Shown: in pieces, positions 1 through 10,462 of the stretch | How the letters are laid out: each line of letters starts with the position of its first letter | Position numbering within the stretch: the first letter of the stretch is position 1 | Assembly (NCBI RefSeq): GCF_030864355.1 | Contig: NC_083395.1 | Span: forward strand, 2,108,001 to 2,172,000 | Length of the DNA stretch: 64,000 nucleotides | Direction: 5' to 3' | DNA from: Cutaneotrichosporon cavernicola | Lineage: Eukaryota; Basidiomycota; Tremellomycetes; Trichosporonales; Trichosporonaceae | The notes under the pieces: generated by a model | Told to the model about the DNA's origin: nothing | What the model saw: the letters and a program-made list of their open reading frames with translations, nothing else | The model's database searches: none | Position numbers and translations under genes: made by a program

Positions 1-910
1 CAGCCCGGATTGTGCTGACGATGAGCTCGGCACTCGCGTAACTTTGGTACTCAGCAATGTTCCGCGCAAGGCAATTGCCGGCAGAAGTTATGGATCGCCA
101 TTTGTTGTCCATGGCCTCCTCCGTCACGAGCACAAGCAGACTGTGCTTCACTTCGTGGTACAGAGAAACACCGAGTACACGGAGCCCGTGCGCGCCAAAG
201 TAGGTTCAGGAAGCCGTCGGAGCTGACCTCTAGGATCCGCTGGTGTTGTGTGCCGGGCCGCGGCGCTACAACATCAACCCTCTCTTCTCCCAGCATGTTC
301 GAGGGGGCGGAAGAGGTGTCAATAATGTCCATAAGTCGGAGCGCTATCTCAAGCCCGGATCGACGACTGTTGTGACTACGTATGGCCCAGCCTGCTTTGG
401 CAAGCTCCCATGTCTCCTGCTCAAGCAAGATTCTCAAAGTGGTACGTTGCCAGCGAACGGTTTTCAATTGACACTTGCAGGTCTTCCTGATTTGGTGGCG
501 ATGGGCTCGTTCCTTTCGTCTGATCCTACGCGGATTATTGCAAAGCGCATCGTTCTCACAGGGCATCCGTTCAAGGTTCACAAGAAGACAGCGACCATCC
601 GTTACATGTTCTTCAACCGTGATGATGTCCAGTACTTCCAGTCTGTCGAACTTCACACCAAGTATGGCCGCACTGGACACATCACGGAAGCTCTCGGAAC
701 CCATGGCTATTTCAAGGCACACTTTGACGGCCCCATCCAGCAGATGGATACTGTCTGCATGAGCCTCTACAAGCGCCAGTTCCCGAAGGTAAGTTGGATT
801 GTTGTTCATTGGCGCATTCTTTGCTGACGCCACAGTGGTCGACCACGTTCCAGCCGCCTACTGTGACTGCCGTCAAGGAGGATGACAACACGAGCATGGA
901 GTTAGAGTAA
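1..910 (+). CDS. TSR1: Ribosome biogenesis protein Tsr1, C-terminal part (5' truncated by window edge)
   Basis: Tsr1 is a GTPase-like factor needed for maturation of the 40S ribosomal subunit. The frame is open from base 2. The C-terminal domain is recognised by motifs such as NPLFSQ, LSSDPTRIIAKRIVLTGHPFK, IRYMFFNRDDV, ELHTKYGRTGHI and GTHGYFKAHFDG, followed by LYKRQFPKW. These match Tsr1 better than its relative Bms1, which lacks the HTKYGRTGHI type of segment. Introns read as 200-233 (34 nt), 442-480 and 789-835, each GT-AG with a (C/T)TGAC-like branch site. The stop codon ends at 910. The gene is tail to tail with STE11, leaving about 90 bases between stop codons. The N-terminal GTP-binding half lies outside the window. 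Confidence 0.93.
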
Positions 911-1001
911 TCTCATGCTGGGTTGCGTGCATGTATGTGTATGTGCTTGTACGGCTTTCGCACCGCTTCGTCGAGTGCCAAAGCTTCGTCGCGCCATGTC
1001 C

Positions 1002-4000
1002 TTATCCGCCCATGCTCATGCCCATACCAGGTGGCATAGGCTGCTTTCGGGTCGCGGCAACGGCCTCCAAAGTGGCGTTTGCTTGCTCCAGTGAGATGGG
1101 CGTTCGCGTAGAGGCTGGTTGCGCCGCGATGAACGGGTGGTTGAGCAACGTGGAAGCGGGCGGACGGGCATTGTGATTGATTTCGAAAGTAAGACGGAGG
1201 AAGTCGGTGGCGTCTGGTGAAATATCATTGGGTGTTGCTGGCCGTGCAAGTGACCCGATCTGGAAGTAGTCAGCAACTGGCAATGTCTATACTTTCGCAC
1301 GTCACGTACCCGAAAGATGGCTTGCATCTGTGTCAGATCAGCCCAAGGATGAGTGCCAGTCAACATCTCCACCACGAGACAGCCAACGCTCCAGATGTCG
1401 GCTTTGGAGGTGTAGCTAGTCTGCTTGACAACTTCGGGGGCCATCCAGAATACCGAGCCTTGGAGAGATGGTCGATTCGGCCGCTCCATCAAGCCTTTCG
1501 TCAGCCAGCTGGTCCACTTGCTCACTCACTGCTCTCCATCTTCTTCGAGATGCCAAAGTCTGAAATCTTGATCCCACCCTTATTGTCGACCAATATGTTT
1601 GCACCCTTGATATCGCGGTGTATAATGTTGCGTTCGTGGAGATAGTTGAGACCCGTGAGAATTTGGCGCGAGAAGTTTCGAACAAGTGCCTCCTCAAAGG
1701 CCCCGTAGCTACTCAGCAGAGCGGCCACAGAGCCGCCCGGGACGTACTCCAAGAAAATGTAGAGATTGTTGCCGTCGGTGGCAGAGTCTATGTCATCAGC
1801 GAGAACACAAATTCACATGTAGACATTGGTCGGACGGCTCACCGAGGTACTGGACAATATTCTCGTGCTGAAGCTCCCTCAGGAGCTCTATCTCTCTCTC
1901 CAAGGCTTGTACCGTGCTGCGCTTTTTCTCCTCGTTCCTCGCGTCTCCAGAGGGCAAGTCGACCTGCTTGACGGCCATGAGAAGCCCCGAATGGGCGTCC
2001 ATTCCGAGAAAGACAGAGCCAAAGGATCCGGCTCCAATCAATGCGCCCTTGATCCACTTGATGATTTGTCTCGCTGAGAGGTAGGTCAGCGCTGAAAATT
2101 GGACTTCACGAATGACTCACAACCCGTAGAGGAAATTGCACGCCCTTGACCATGATCTTCACTATCAGTGGAGTTGCAGGACTCTTCAGATTCGGTGTCC
2201 GAGGGACTCGAATCGGACGTGTCGTCTTCACTAGGGAAGACATCCGAGGCGGCAGGCGTGAACGGGCGATCGTGTTCTTGGGAGTCATTGAGGGTGGACA
2301 TGCTGGCTCGGCGGTTCTCGACCTCAGCAGTAATCTCGTCGACAGTGAGAAGGCTCGCCGTGTCGCTCTTGTCCTTGCTTTTCCGAATGGAGGAGATGAC
2401 GCTGATGCGACTGAGATTGGATCCTGAGGAACCACGCCTCCCCTGACGCAATGCCGGACGAACTGTTGATGGTGCAGGGGAGTACTGCTGCAGAGAATCT
2501 ACCAGGCTTTCGCCAGTCGACTCGAAAGGTGGTAGAAGAGGAGGGTGGGTGTCAACAGGAGCAGCGTGTTCAGCAGTCGCGGACGCCATTGCATCGCCTG
2601 CCTTGTTAGACATTTCGACCTCTTCTGGAATGGCGTCGTGGGTTGTGGATGATGAGACAGTCCGCGTCGAGGGAGGTCGCGCCTTCCGACTCGGGCTAGC
2701 CGCATCCTGCACTCCGGACGGTCCTGAGTGGAGGGATGTGCTAGAAGCCGCTGCAGGGTGGACCGCACCGACGGCGAGGCCTTGAGCCTGGCCTTGAGAC
2801 AGACGCATCATGCTTTGCCGCACGGTCTTCTCGAGATCGCGCTTACGAGCAGACGGGAAGTAGTCGGCAAGATGATTGGAAATGAGCTCGCTGGGGGGCC
2901 GGTGTCCGAAGAAGTTGTACATCTTCTTGCGAGAAGTGGCTCCAATCGTTGACGACCTCGCCGAGTCAGTGGGCGGCGCCGGATCCATGGCTCCAGGGAC
3001 TCCGAGGCTGGACATGATCGACACCGTGCTGGCCCTATTCGTCTTTTTGCTGGCGATCGCCTTTGAAGGGGACTCCTGATCGCGAGTCTCGCCGAGCCGA
3101 GGCACTCCGGCACTGTAGTATAGAGGCGAGTGAGGAGAGCGAGGTGGAGGCGGTGGGTCACCAAAGAAGATCTCCATGTTTTTGCGATTGACGGAGTGCG
3201 ATACGCGCCGTAACACGAGGCCGTTCTCTCTGAGCACTGCTGGGTCATTGTGCATGCCAACGCGAACGGATCGGTGCCCTTGACAAATGTCCAGCAACGC
3301 AGACTCCGACAGTGGAACTTCTGCATTTGATGAGCGATGGTAACGATTGGGGCACACCTACCTTCCTCTGAACCTCCAGACTGGATAAAGACGCCCCAAC
3401 CATCAACCTCCAGCCGATCGTTCTCGTTGTCATTGTCTGCCCCAAAGCTGCTCATCCCCGTATTCCCTTTACCAAATTTCTTGAGAACCCGCTCGAGAAC
3501 CTCGACTCCACTCGTGCATGTGGACACGTCAAGCTTTGTCGTGCGTCCATCCTCAGAATTAACAAACTTGACGACGTGTCGACGCAGATCCTCCAACGAC
3601 GGCTGACCCGGACGTACCGAGGGGTCTGCTGACATTCCATGGTTTCCAAGATGAACTGGCCGAGAGAAAGGCCTTCGGAGGGCGTCTGGGCCAGCCTTGT
3701 TCCCGTCTGCTCGCAGCGCGGACGCAAAAGGATGTGGTGCATTGCCATCGCGGACGGAACGTTGCGTCGGAGACATGGCTTTCGGGTCATTCCGGTGTGG
3801 AGAGTCAGAGAGCCAGGGCATTGCTGCACGATGTTTCTGCGCATCTGCTCGTCCAAAGCTTGAAATCCCACTTTCATCCAGGTTTGGGCTAGGCGACCGT
3901 CGATAGTCCCGCGAGAGAGGGGGCCGCAGCGACGTAGTCGGATCCTGGGTTGACTTGCCTGTTATCGGATCAGCTGGTCCCGGTGTCTTGAAGGTGTTCG

Positions 4001-4676
4001 GTGGATGGTAGGACTTGGGTGTGACAACTCGAGATGACGGGGATGCGATTGATAGTGCACCCTCCGGTGACGTCGCCGGTCCAGGTCGTTGGAGGTTCAA
4101 CGGTGGTGGCCGTGAAAGCTGAAGTCGCTTCGAGACGAGAGCGGTGGCCAGTCTTTTGGGAACTTGCGAACCCTTGGTGTCATGTTCGAGAGGGATTGGG
4201 CTGTTCTCGGCCGATGCGTTCGTGACGTAAACACTCCTGTTCAAGGGTGGCGGAGGCAGTGGCACACGGGCTGCTCGTTTCCGGAGCTCGCGCACGCCGC
4301 TGAGCAGCTTGACACGATCGCCGATCTTGGTGATACCGATCTCTTTGAGACTGGACATGTCGAGATCGAGGAGGACTTTACCATCGATGTCGTTGTGATG
4401 GAACAAAGGGGTGTACTGATCACACCGGTAGAGGCTCAGGAAGCCTGCAATCTCAGAGTCTCCCCAGGACTTGACGTGGCCCACGAAAGTTTGGCCATTT
4501 GGAGGGCGCAGAAGGGGAGGCGTCAACGGTCGACGGCCTGGCGCATCCGACGCTGGAGAAGCGGCCAAGTCGCCACGCCTGTTCAGAATGGCGTCGGTGG
4601 TACCATCATGCTTGGAGGAGAAACCGGCCGAAGTTGGTGTAGTGTTGGACGATTCCTCTGAAAGCGCGAGCGACAT
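1002..4676 (-). CDS. STE11: STE11-type MAPKKK with SAM, Ras-association-like and kinase domains
   Basis: This is the MAP kinase kinase kinase of the pheromone/mating cascade, which phosphorylates the Ste7-type MAPKK. The model encodes about 1,148 residues; exon lengths sum to a multiple of three. A SAM domain lies near residues 66-133 ([18 protein letters not shown] to [15 protein letters not shown]). A Ras-association-like segment starts near residue 360. A long low-complexity Ser/Pro linker follows. The C-terminal kinase starts near residue 845: [78 protein letters not shown]. Introns: 3321-3361, 2074-2120, 1788-1842, 1495-1529, 1260-1309. The order SAM-RA-kinase is that of Ste11/Byr2 and not of Bck1 or Ssk2. 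Its closeness to IKS1, a PAK gene, RPL22 and a homeodomain gene supports a MAT-locus STE11. Confidence 0.93.
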
Positions 4677-5414
4677 TGTGGTCCTACAGTACGCAGCAGA
4701 TGGACTCGACTGTCAAACACGCGACCTACACGCCGTGATTAAGTGTGAAACGGAGCTGCTGTCAGTACGTTTCAAGGGTGGGAAAGAGCCTCTGAAGCGA
4801 ATAATGACTGAATGAATGAGATGGCCATGGTAAGTTACATGGCGATGGAGGAAGAGGTAGAACGGGACAAGTGAGACACTGACAGGAGATGCAGACTTGC
4901 AATGGTTGAGGGAATCTGTGACGCGCTTACGGGTAAACGGCCTGCCTAGATGAGAGGGGGGGGGGGGAATTGTTGGTAATACACTAGTGTTGACGTGGAT
5001 GGTAGCGATTGGGCCTGAGTGACATGGCAAGGTGACGTTGAGGAGTAGAGGCGGTTATGTGAGAGTTGTGTTGACGGAGGAGTTGGATCGATGAGTGGAT
5101 GGCGTGTGAGGATATGGAGTAGTGGGGATAGTGGGAGTAGTGATGAAACAAAGACGGGTTTGACAACTAATATTATCCAGGGTCCAAAAGTCGGTTGTCA
5201 TTTAACCTTTGGTCTTTAACCTTTGGCCCTTGTACATTACACTACACTACAGTAGACAGTAATGTACTGTAATGTGATGTAATATAATGTAATGTAATAT
5301 ACTGTACTGTAACTGTACTGTACTGTACGTTTTGTACTAGCCCGGCTCCGTATCCAGTATTCCAGGCACAACCATTGTAAAATGACGGAAGACTATGCAT
5401 GCCACAACCCACGT
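4677..5414. other. Intergenic region: STE11 promoter side and IKS1 3' side
   Basis: No gene is seen in this 738-base interval. It lies upstream of STE11 and downstream of the IKS1 stop codon, both on the minus strand. It includes a G run near 4957-4967, a direct repeat of TTTAACCTTTGG at about 5201 and 5215, and the TGTA-rich repeat listed separately. Confidence 0.7.
5237..5332. repeat. Low-complexity TGTAATG / ACTGTACTG tandem
   Basis: About 95 bases are built from short irregular units of ACTAC, TGTAATG and ACTGT. The right half is almost purely ACTGT/GTACTGT, which is close to self-complementary. The tract sits between the 3' end of IKS1 and the STE11 promoter. Its function is unknown; it may be a degenerate microsatellite. 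Confidence 0.75.
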
Positions 5415-7688
5415 CTAACCCTTCAAGATGCGAGCCACTACCACACCTACATGTACAAGACATAGCCCCACACTCCATTCTATCCCAACCTCAGGGATTA
5501 TCACGTCCCATAAAGCCAATCCCATCAACATCAACACCGCAGCAGGCCCAAGATCAGCTCCACCCAGACTAGGTTGCACACTTAGAACCTGTACCATCGT
5601 CAGCGGGTCCAACTTCCAATACTGCTAAGCATCATCGCTCACCTTGAGGACGAATACCACGCTGCGAGCCAGTTGGAATGAGTAGACTGCAGACTGAGGA
5701 ACCATATCCACCGTTGGCTCCAGCAATTGTGTGCCAATAACAGGCTCAGAAGGCGGAGGGAGTGCCAGAAGACTGCGTATCGGCGAGCTTGATTCAGGAC
5801 TGCGCTTTTGATACTGTTGCGGTCAGCTGACATCGCCAACACACTCACGTTTCGATAGCTGTCGGTAGCGTTTGCGCCAGTACCTGTGGCTTTCTTTCGC
5901 CACGGCCTGCTTGCATTCCGACGCATTGATCCGGTTCGGAGGGCATCGATAGCCAGCCGAACACGCTCCGCACTGGGACGTTGATCAGGCGAGAGGTGTA
6001 GAAGTTTCTCCAGGAGCAGGAGTACGTTTCGGGGAATGTGGCGTCTCTCGCATGTCTCGACCAGACTGGGCGTCGCCTCAAAGCCGGGATAGGCGACGAT
6101 CTCTACATGCAGTCGTTGCAAGTCTTCCGTGAACTCGTAGGGCAGACGAAGGAAAAGGAGTTTGTGGAGCACCATTCCTGACAGTCAGCACTATCCGGCC
6201 AACAGCCGCTAACCCAGCGACCACATGTCAGCGTGAGAGTCCGACGGCCTCCAGTTGCCACGCGTATCAGTTACAATCGTCTCGGGGGCCTTGCATTAGC
6301 GGCGGCTCCAAACGACATGCAACATACCATGTACTCCATAGTGCCCGTGTGGCCTGATCGCTCCCGGCTGCCCCGAAGCATCTCCTCTGATGTGCCAAAG
6401 TCGGAAAGCAGTGCCTTTGGGCTAGGGGGTAAGCGGACAAACAGCCATCAACTTACATGACCTCGCCTTCCTCCCAATGAAGGAGAACATTGGAACACTT
6501 GAGATCGAGGTGCAGGATGGAGTTGGAGTGCTAGAAGATGTCAGCCTGCAAAATAACGGACCGTACCAAGAACGCAAGGCCGGACACGACGTCCCCGAAC
6601 AGCTTCAGGATCTCATCGAGCCCCAGCAAGAGAACTCCTCGAGTCTCGCCCCGACGACCGTGGTTGCCACTCTGGCGCCGGCGCTTGAACGCTTTGATTC
6701 GTTCCGCTTTGGGGAGCAGATCGATGTTTTCCGCGTCCCCAACATCTGCAGCGCTTTGGGGAGGCTGAGAAGGATCGCCATAGCTCCGGTTCAGAAGGAA
6801 CGAGTCGAGATTACCAGCAGTTGCGTACATCATGAGGACGTGGAGCGCCAGAATGGGCGGACCAAAGGCTGAAAACTGGGTTTCGTCCACCCATGAATGA
6901 TAGTAAGGGATGATGTTGGGATGCCGTAGAGCTTCGAGCAAGCGCACTTCGCGCAGGATGCGCACGAGATACTCTTTAGAGGTACCGACTGCAATCTTCT
7001 TCACAGCGTACTGACCTGCCAGGATTAGCCAAATACCGAACCTTTGAGACATACCTAGCACGTTGCCGCCGATGACATGCGTAGCGAGGAATACGCTGCC
7101 TTCAGCGCCGATCCCTAGACGTCTCTCTTCCTTGAAAAAACGCCGATAGTATCCCATGGCGGGCAGATCAGATGCATCCTCGTTTGGCAGGCGCTCGCCA
7201 CGGCCTGTGGGGGTAGAAGACGGCGAGTGGGTGGAACGGTCCGGTCTTGCTGAGACTGGAGTCCCTGGGCGACTGGATTCGTGAGCACGTTCGAGGACAC
7301 GAAAGTAGTGTCCTTCAGCAGCCTCATCATAGTCGGAACTGAGGGGACTGTCGTGGGCGGACTGGGCAAAAGGAAAACGGTCGTGTCCGCACAAGGGACA
7401 CTTGTCGGATTCTGACGGAGGGTTCAAACGGGCGGGTTTGGCCTTGGTGACTTGAGTTGGCAAAACGCGAAGCTGGTTCGAGGAGGACGGATGAGATGGG
7501 TCATGACGAGGGTGGGGAACGACTTGAATAGCATGAGACGATGCATGATAGACAATGAGTTGATTCGAAGTTTCACTGAAGAGGGTGGTCAGCCAACGTC
7601 AACGAAGTCACGAGGACGACCGAGCAACATACCCGATAGGTGTCCAGGAGCGACTATCAGGAGAATCCGTATCAAATCCAGCTTGCAT
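5415..7688 (-). CDS. IKS1: Iks1-like protein kinase with C-terminal hydrophobic tail
   Basis: A serine/threonine kinase of the fungal Iks1 family, whose role is poorly known; IKS1 is a MAT-locus gene in Cryptococcus. The start ATG at 7688 begins a short exon. After an intron the N-terminus continues with NQLIVYHASSHAIQVVP, then a CPLCGH knuckle and the GHYFRVLE and SRPGTPVS segments. The kinase shows GIGAEGSVFLA, YAVKKIAVG, REVRLLEALRHPNIIPYYHS, YATAGNLDSFLL, HLDLKCSNVLLHW (Leu replacing Arg of the usual HRD), SDFGTSEEM, EYMAPETI and HADMWSLGMVLHKLLF. Behind the kinase lie a basic linker and two hydrophobic stretches (AVYSFQLARSVVFVLK and PAAVLMLMGLALWDVI), which suggest membrane attachment. 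The last exon is joined over an intron with a CTGAC branch site and stops at 5415-5417. The exact C-terminal exons are the least certain part. Confidence 0.88.
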
Positions 7689-8309
7689 TGAAGTCGAAGC
7701 GAGCCCCGAGACGAGGCAGGTGCTTGGGTCTAGCGTGAAGGAGGTTCAAGGTTGAACAAGAGTTGAGGTGATTTGGGAGTGAAGGGAGCGGATTTATGGA
7801 TCACTGTGGATAGAGTACGGGCAGCTGGGCAGAGAGATTGAGAGTTTGAGGGAGTAATGGGGGATCTGGAGAATGATTGTTGAACTGTGGATGATGGATG
7901 ATAGATGATGGATGATGGATGATAGATGATGGATGATGGATGATGGATGATGATCTATAGATGCGAAAGACATCCACCTCGGTCATGCGGTCATGTTAGC
8001 TATGGTAGCATTCGTATGTGTATAGCGTATAGATAGATGTACAGCTGTCGTCAATTGTCCTGCGTCATTGATGCTCAGCCACGCTCAGATAGTCAGCGAC
8101 CGGTTGGTTGATGCTACATACCCCAGGCCTTTCGCGTGGCCAACTCTCCCACGCCCATCCCTCCTACTTTAGACTCGTCATCACACGCAGCTCGCCGCGT
8201 AGCCAGCTAGCCAGCCAACTGGTCGCGCAAGTCGCTGACTCTTGATGACTGCTCATCTCTCATCCCACCTTCGTCCCACCATCCCTCTTGTCACTCGGTC
8301 CTGCCCCAT
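7689..8309. promoter_or_regulatory. Shared divergent promoter region of IKS1 and VPS26
   Basis: These 621 bases separate two divergently transcribed start codons, so both promoters must lie here. No coding frame was recognised. The interval contains the GATGATGG repeat listed separately and a C/T-rich tract just upstream of the VPS26 start. Confidence 0.6.
7889..7953. repeat. GATGATGG/GATGATAG short tandem repeat
   Basis: About 65 bases are repeats of ATGATGG and ATGATAG (7-mers; read on the other strand as CCATCAT). It lies within the IKS1-VPS26 divergent promoter and is likely length-polymorphic. Confidence 0.85.
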
Positions 8310-9399
8310 ATGTCCTCCTTCTTCGGCTTTGCCGCAGCTCCAGTTGACGTCGAAATTCGACTCAAAGGCGAGGAAGAGCGGAAACAAGTCGAACTCAAAG
8401 GCGAAAAGGATCGCAGGGAGCTCTGCCCAGTCTATTACGATGGGGAAAGCGTCGATGGCCAAGTATGTAACGTCTCCCTTCCCGTCTCCCTCAGTCAATT
8501 TACTGGTGCCACATTCCTAACTGTCATAGGTTCTCGTGCGCGTCAAGGACGGCAAGAAGTTCCAGCATGATGGCATCCGCATCGAGCTTGTGGGCTCGAT
8601 TGGTGAGTGACCGCGCCCTACATAACTCACACAACCTAGAACTCTTTTACGACCGCGGAAACCATTACGAGTTCGTATCTCTGAGCCAAGAACTAGCAGG
8701 CCCGGGAGAGATGCGCCAGGCGCAGTCGTTCGACTTCACCTTCAAGAACGTGGAGAAGCAGTACGAGAGTTACTCGGGTATCAACGTTAAACTGCGGTGA
8801 GTTCCCAGCAGTGAATGCGGATAACAACCCAGAGTCTGGAGCTAACCTTTACAGCTACTATATCCGCGTGACTCTGATGAGGCGCGCGGGCGAGATGAGC
8901 AAGGAGCGAGAGTTCTGGGTGCATTCGTACCGCATGCCACCTGACAGTAACACGAGCATCAAGATGGAAGTGGGCATTGCGGACTGCCTTCATATCGAGT
9001 TCGAGTACAAGAAGGCCAAGTATGTGGTCGACACACCCGTTGCTGATGCCCAGGTACCACCTCAAGGACGTGATTGTTGGCAAAATCTACTTTCTTCTTG
9101 TCCGAATCAAGATCAAGCACATGGAGCTCGCCATCATTCGACGCGAGACGACGGGAGCCGCCCCCAACCCTTACAACGAGTCGGAGACGATTACCAAGTT
9201 TGAGATCATGGATGGGGCTCCGGTTCGAGGGGAAACTATCCCCATCCGCCTCTTCCTAGGCGGCTTTGAGCTTACACCAACATTCCGGGACGTGAACAAG
9301 AAGTTCTCGGTCCGGTATTACCTGAACCTTGTTCTGATAGACGAGGAGAACCGACGCTATTTCAAACAGCAAGAGATTACCGTCTATCGTATCCCGTGA
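8310..9399 (+). CDS. VPS26: Retromer subunit Vps26 (Pep8)
   Basis: Vps26 is the arrestin-fold subunit of retromer, which recycles cargo from endosomes to the Golgi. The protein starts MSSFFGFAAAPVDVEIRL and continues with VLVRVKDGKKFQHDGIRIEL, ELFYDRGNHYEF, SYSGINVKLRYYIRVTL, EFWVHSY, GIADCLHIEFEY, YHLKDVIVGKIYFLLVRIKI, PIRLFLGG and KFSVRYYLNLVLIDEENRRYFKQQEITVYR. This is the full Vps26 order at about the family length of 300 residues. Introns follow DGQ (gtatgt), GSI (gtgagt), VKLR and KKAK. The stop is the TGA at 9397-9399. A GTGAGT overlapping that stop could start one more intron adding only a few residues, so the extreme C-terminus is uncertain. It lies head to head with IKS1. Confidence 0.94.
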
Positions 9400-10462
9400 G
9401 TTTGGCTGTTGACGCATCGAAAGGACAGCATGGTGCTCACGCTTTAAGCGAAAACTGAGAATTTATTCCGTCGAGTGTGGAGTTGCCTTCTAAGAAACGG
9501 CTTCAGGGGTATTAAGAGCTAGCTGTGCGCACTCACGCGCACACACACAGCTGGGATGGAGGATTGATTGTATAGTAGTAGGTATTCTAGAGACTGGTGT
9601 CGCCGAGGTTCTGGCGGCTGGCGGCCGAGTGATCGCAGGCGAGCCGAACGACGATATATTAGAGGGTTAGACTTGAAGTGTGGAGGTGGAGGTGGTTGGG
9701 TGTGTTTACGTAATTGTCTGTGTTGACTTGGGTCAAGAAGCAGGTTATGGCCCTGTGAGGCCTGTGGGTTGTGGGCCTGTGGGGTGAGAAGGCTGTCAGA
9801 GCTGTTTGAAGTGTAAGAGCTGTAAGCGGTATGGGATCCAAAGGCCTGCTTTGGCCAACATACAGTGATACAGTACAGTATGTTCGGTGAGGTAGGGTAG
9901 GGTAGAGGAACAAGCAACAATCAACGAGGCTTAAGGGTATGGGTGGGGAGGGGTGTCAAAGGAGCCCGAGGAGAAGGAGGGTGGAGGGTCAGCCAATGCA
10001 TTAAAGCGTTAAGACTGGCTGGCTGCGCGTCAGAAGTTACGGTCACTGCCACTGCCACTGTGCACTGTATAGCTATATCCTGAATGCGTACTGGGTCCTG
10101 CCTGGCGTCCTATAACCTATGTCCTCCACTACTGTACTTACTCGCCACCCTCACCATCCCTTCCTCGTCATCAACATCATCATCATCATCATCACCACCT
10201 TCATCATCGCTTCTTGCAACCTTCCACATCCATACATATTTCCTTCTACCAATCTCATTCTCTCCCTCAACACATCACACATCACACATCACGCATCCCT
10301 GAACAGCAGCTGACTCTTCGCCTGCTTCGCCACCGCTCCCGCCTTCCTCGTCATCATCAGCCTCACCCTCACTCCCACCCTCTTCCTGCGTCATCAGACC
10401 ACATCCAACACCTTTTCTACCACTCGGCGTCGTCATCCCCCGGCACCCGGGTCAACAGAGCA
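9400..10462. other. Intergenic region between VPS26 and the UNC13-like gene
   Basis: This 1,063-base interval holds the VPS26 3' region and the promoter and leader of the next gene. No convincing coding frame was found. It contains TACAGTACAGTA near 9870 and a CAT/ATC microsatellite near 10169-10209, followed by C/T-rich DNA typical of leaders in this window. Confidence 0.6.
10169..10209. repeat. (ATC)n microsatellite
   Basis: An imperfect CAT/ATC trinucleotide run upstream of the UNC13-like gene, with one CACC interruption. It probably lies in the leader or promoter. Confidence 0.8.

Noticed and set aside
51..833. 260-codon minus-strand frame over TSR1
   Set aside because: It crosses TSR1 introns and exons alike and matches no family; the plus strand is clearly Tsr1.
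7889..7953. Regular repeat considered as a CRISPR array
   Set aside because: Units are 7-mers with no spacers, and the genome is eukaryotic. It is a minisatellite-like tract.
9397..9465. Extra terminal intron in VPS26
   Set aside because: A GTGAGT overlaps the stop codon, but the extension would add at most a few residues and has no clear CTGAC next to the acceptor. The plain stop was kept.
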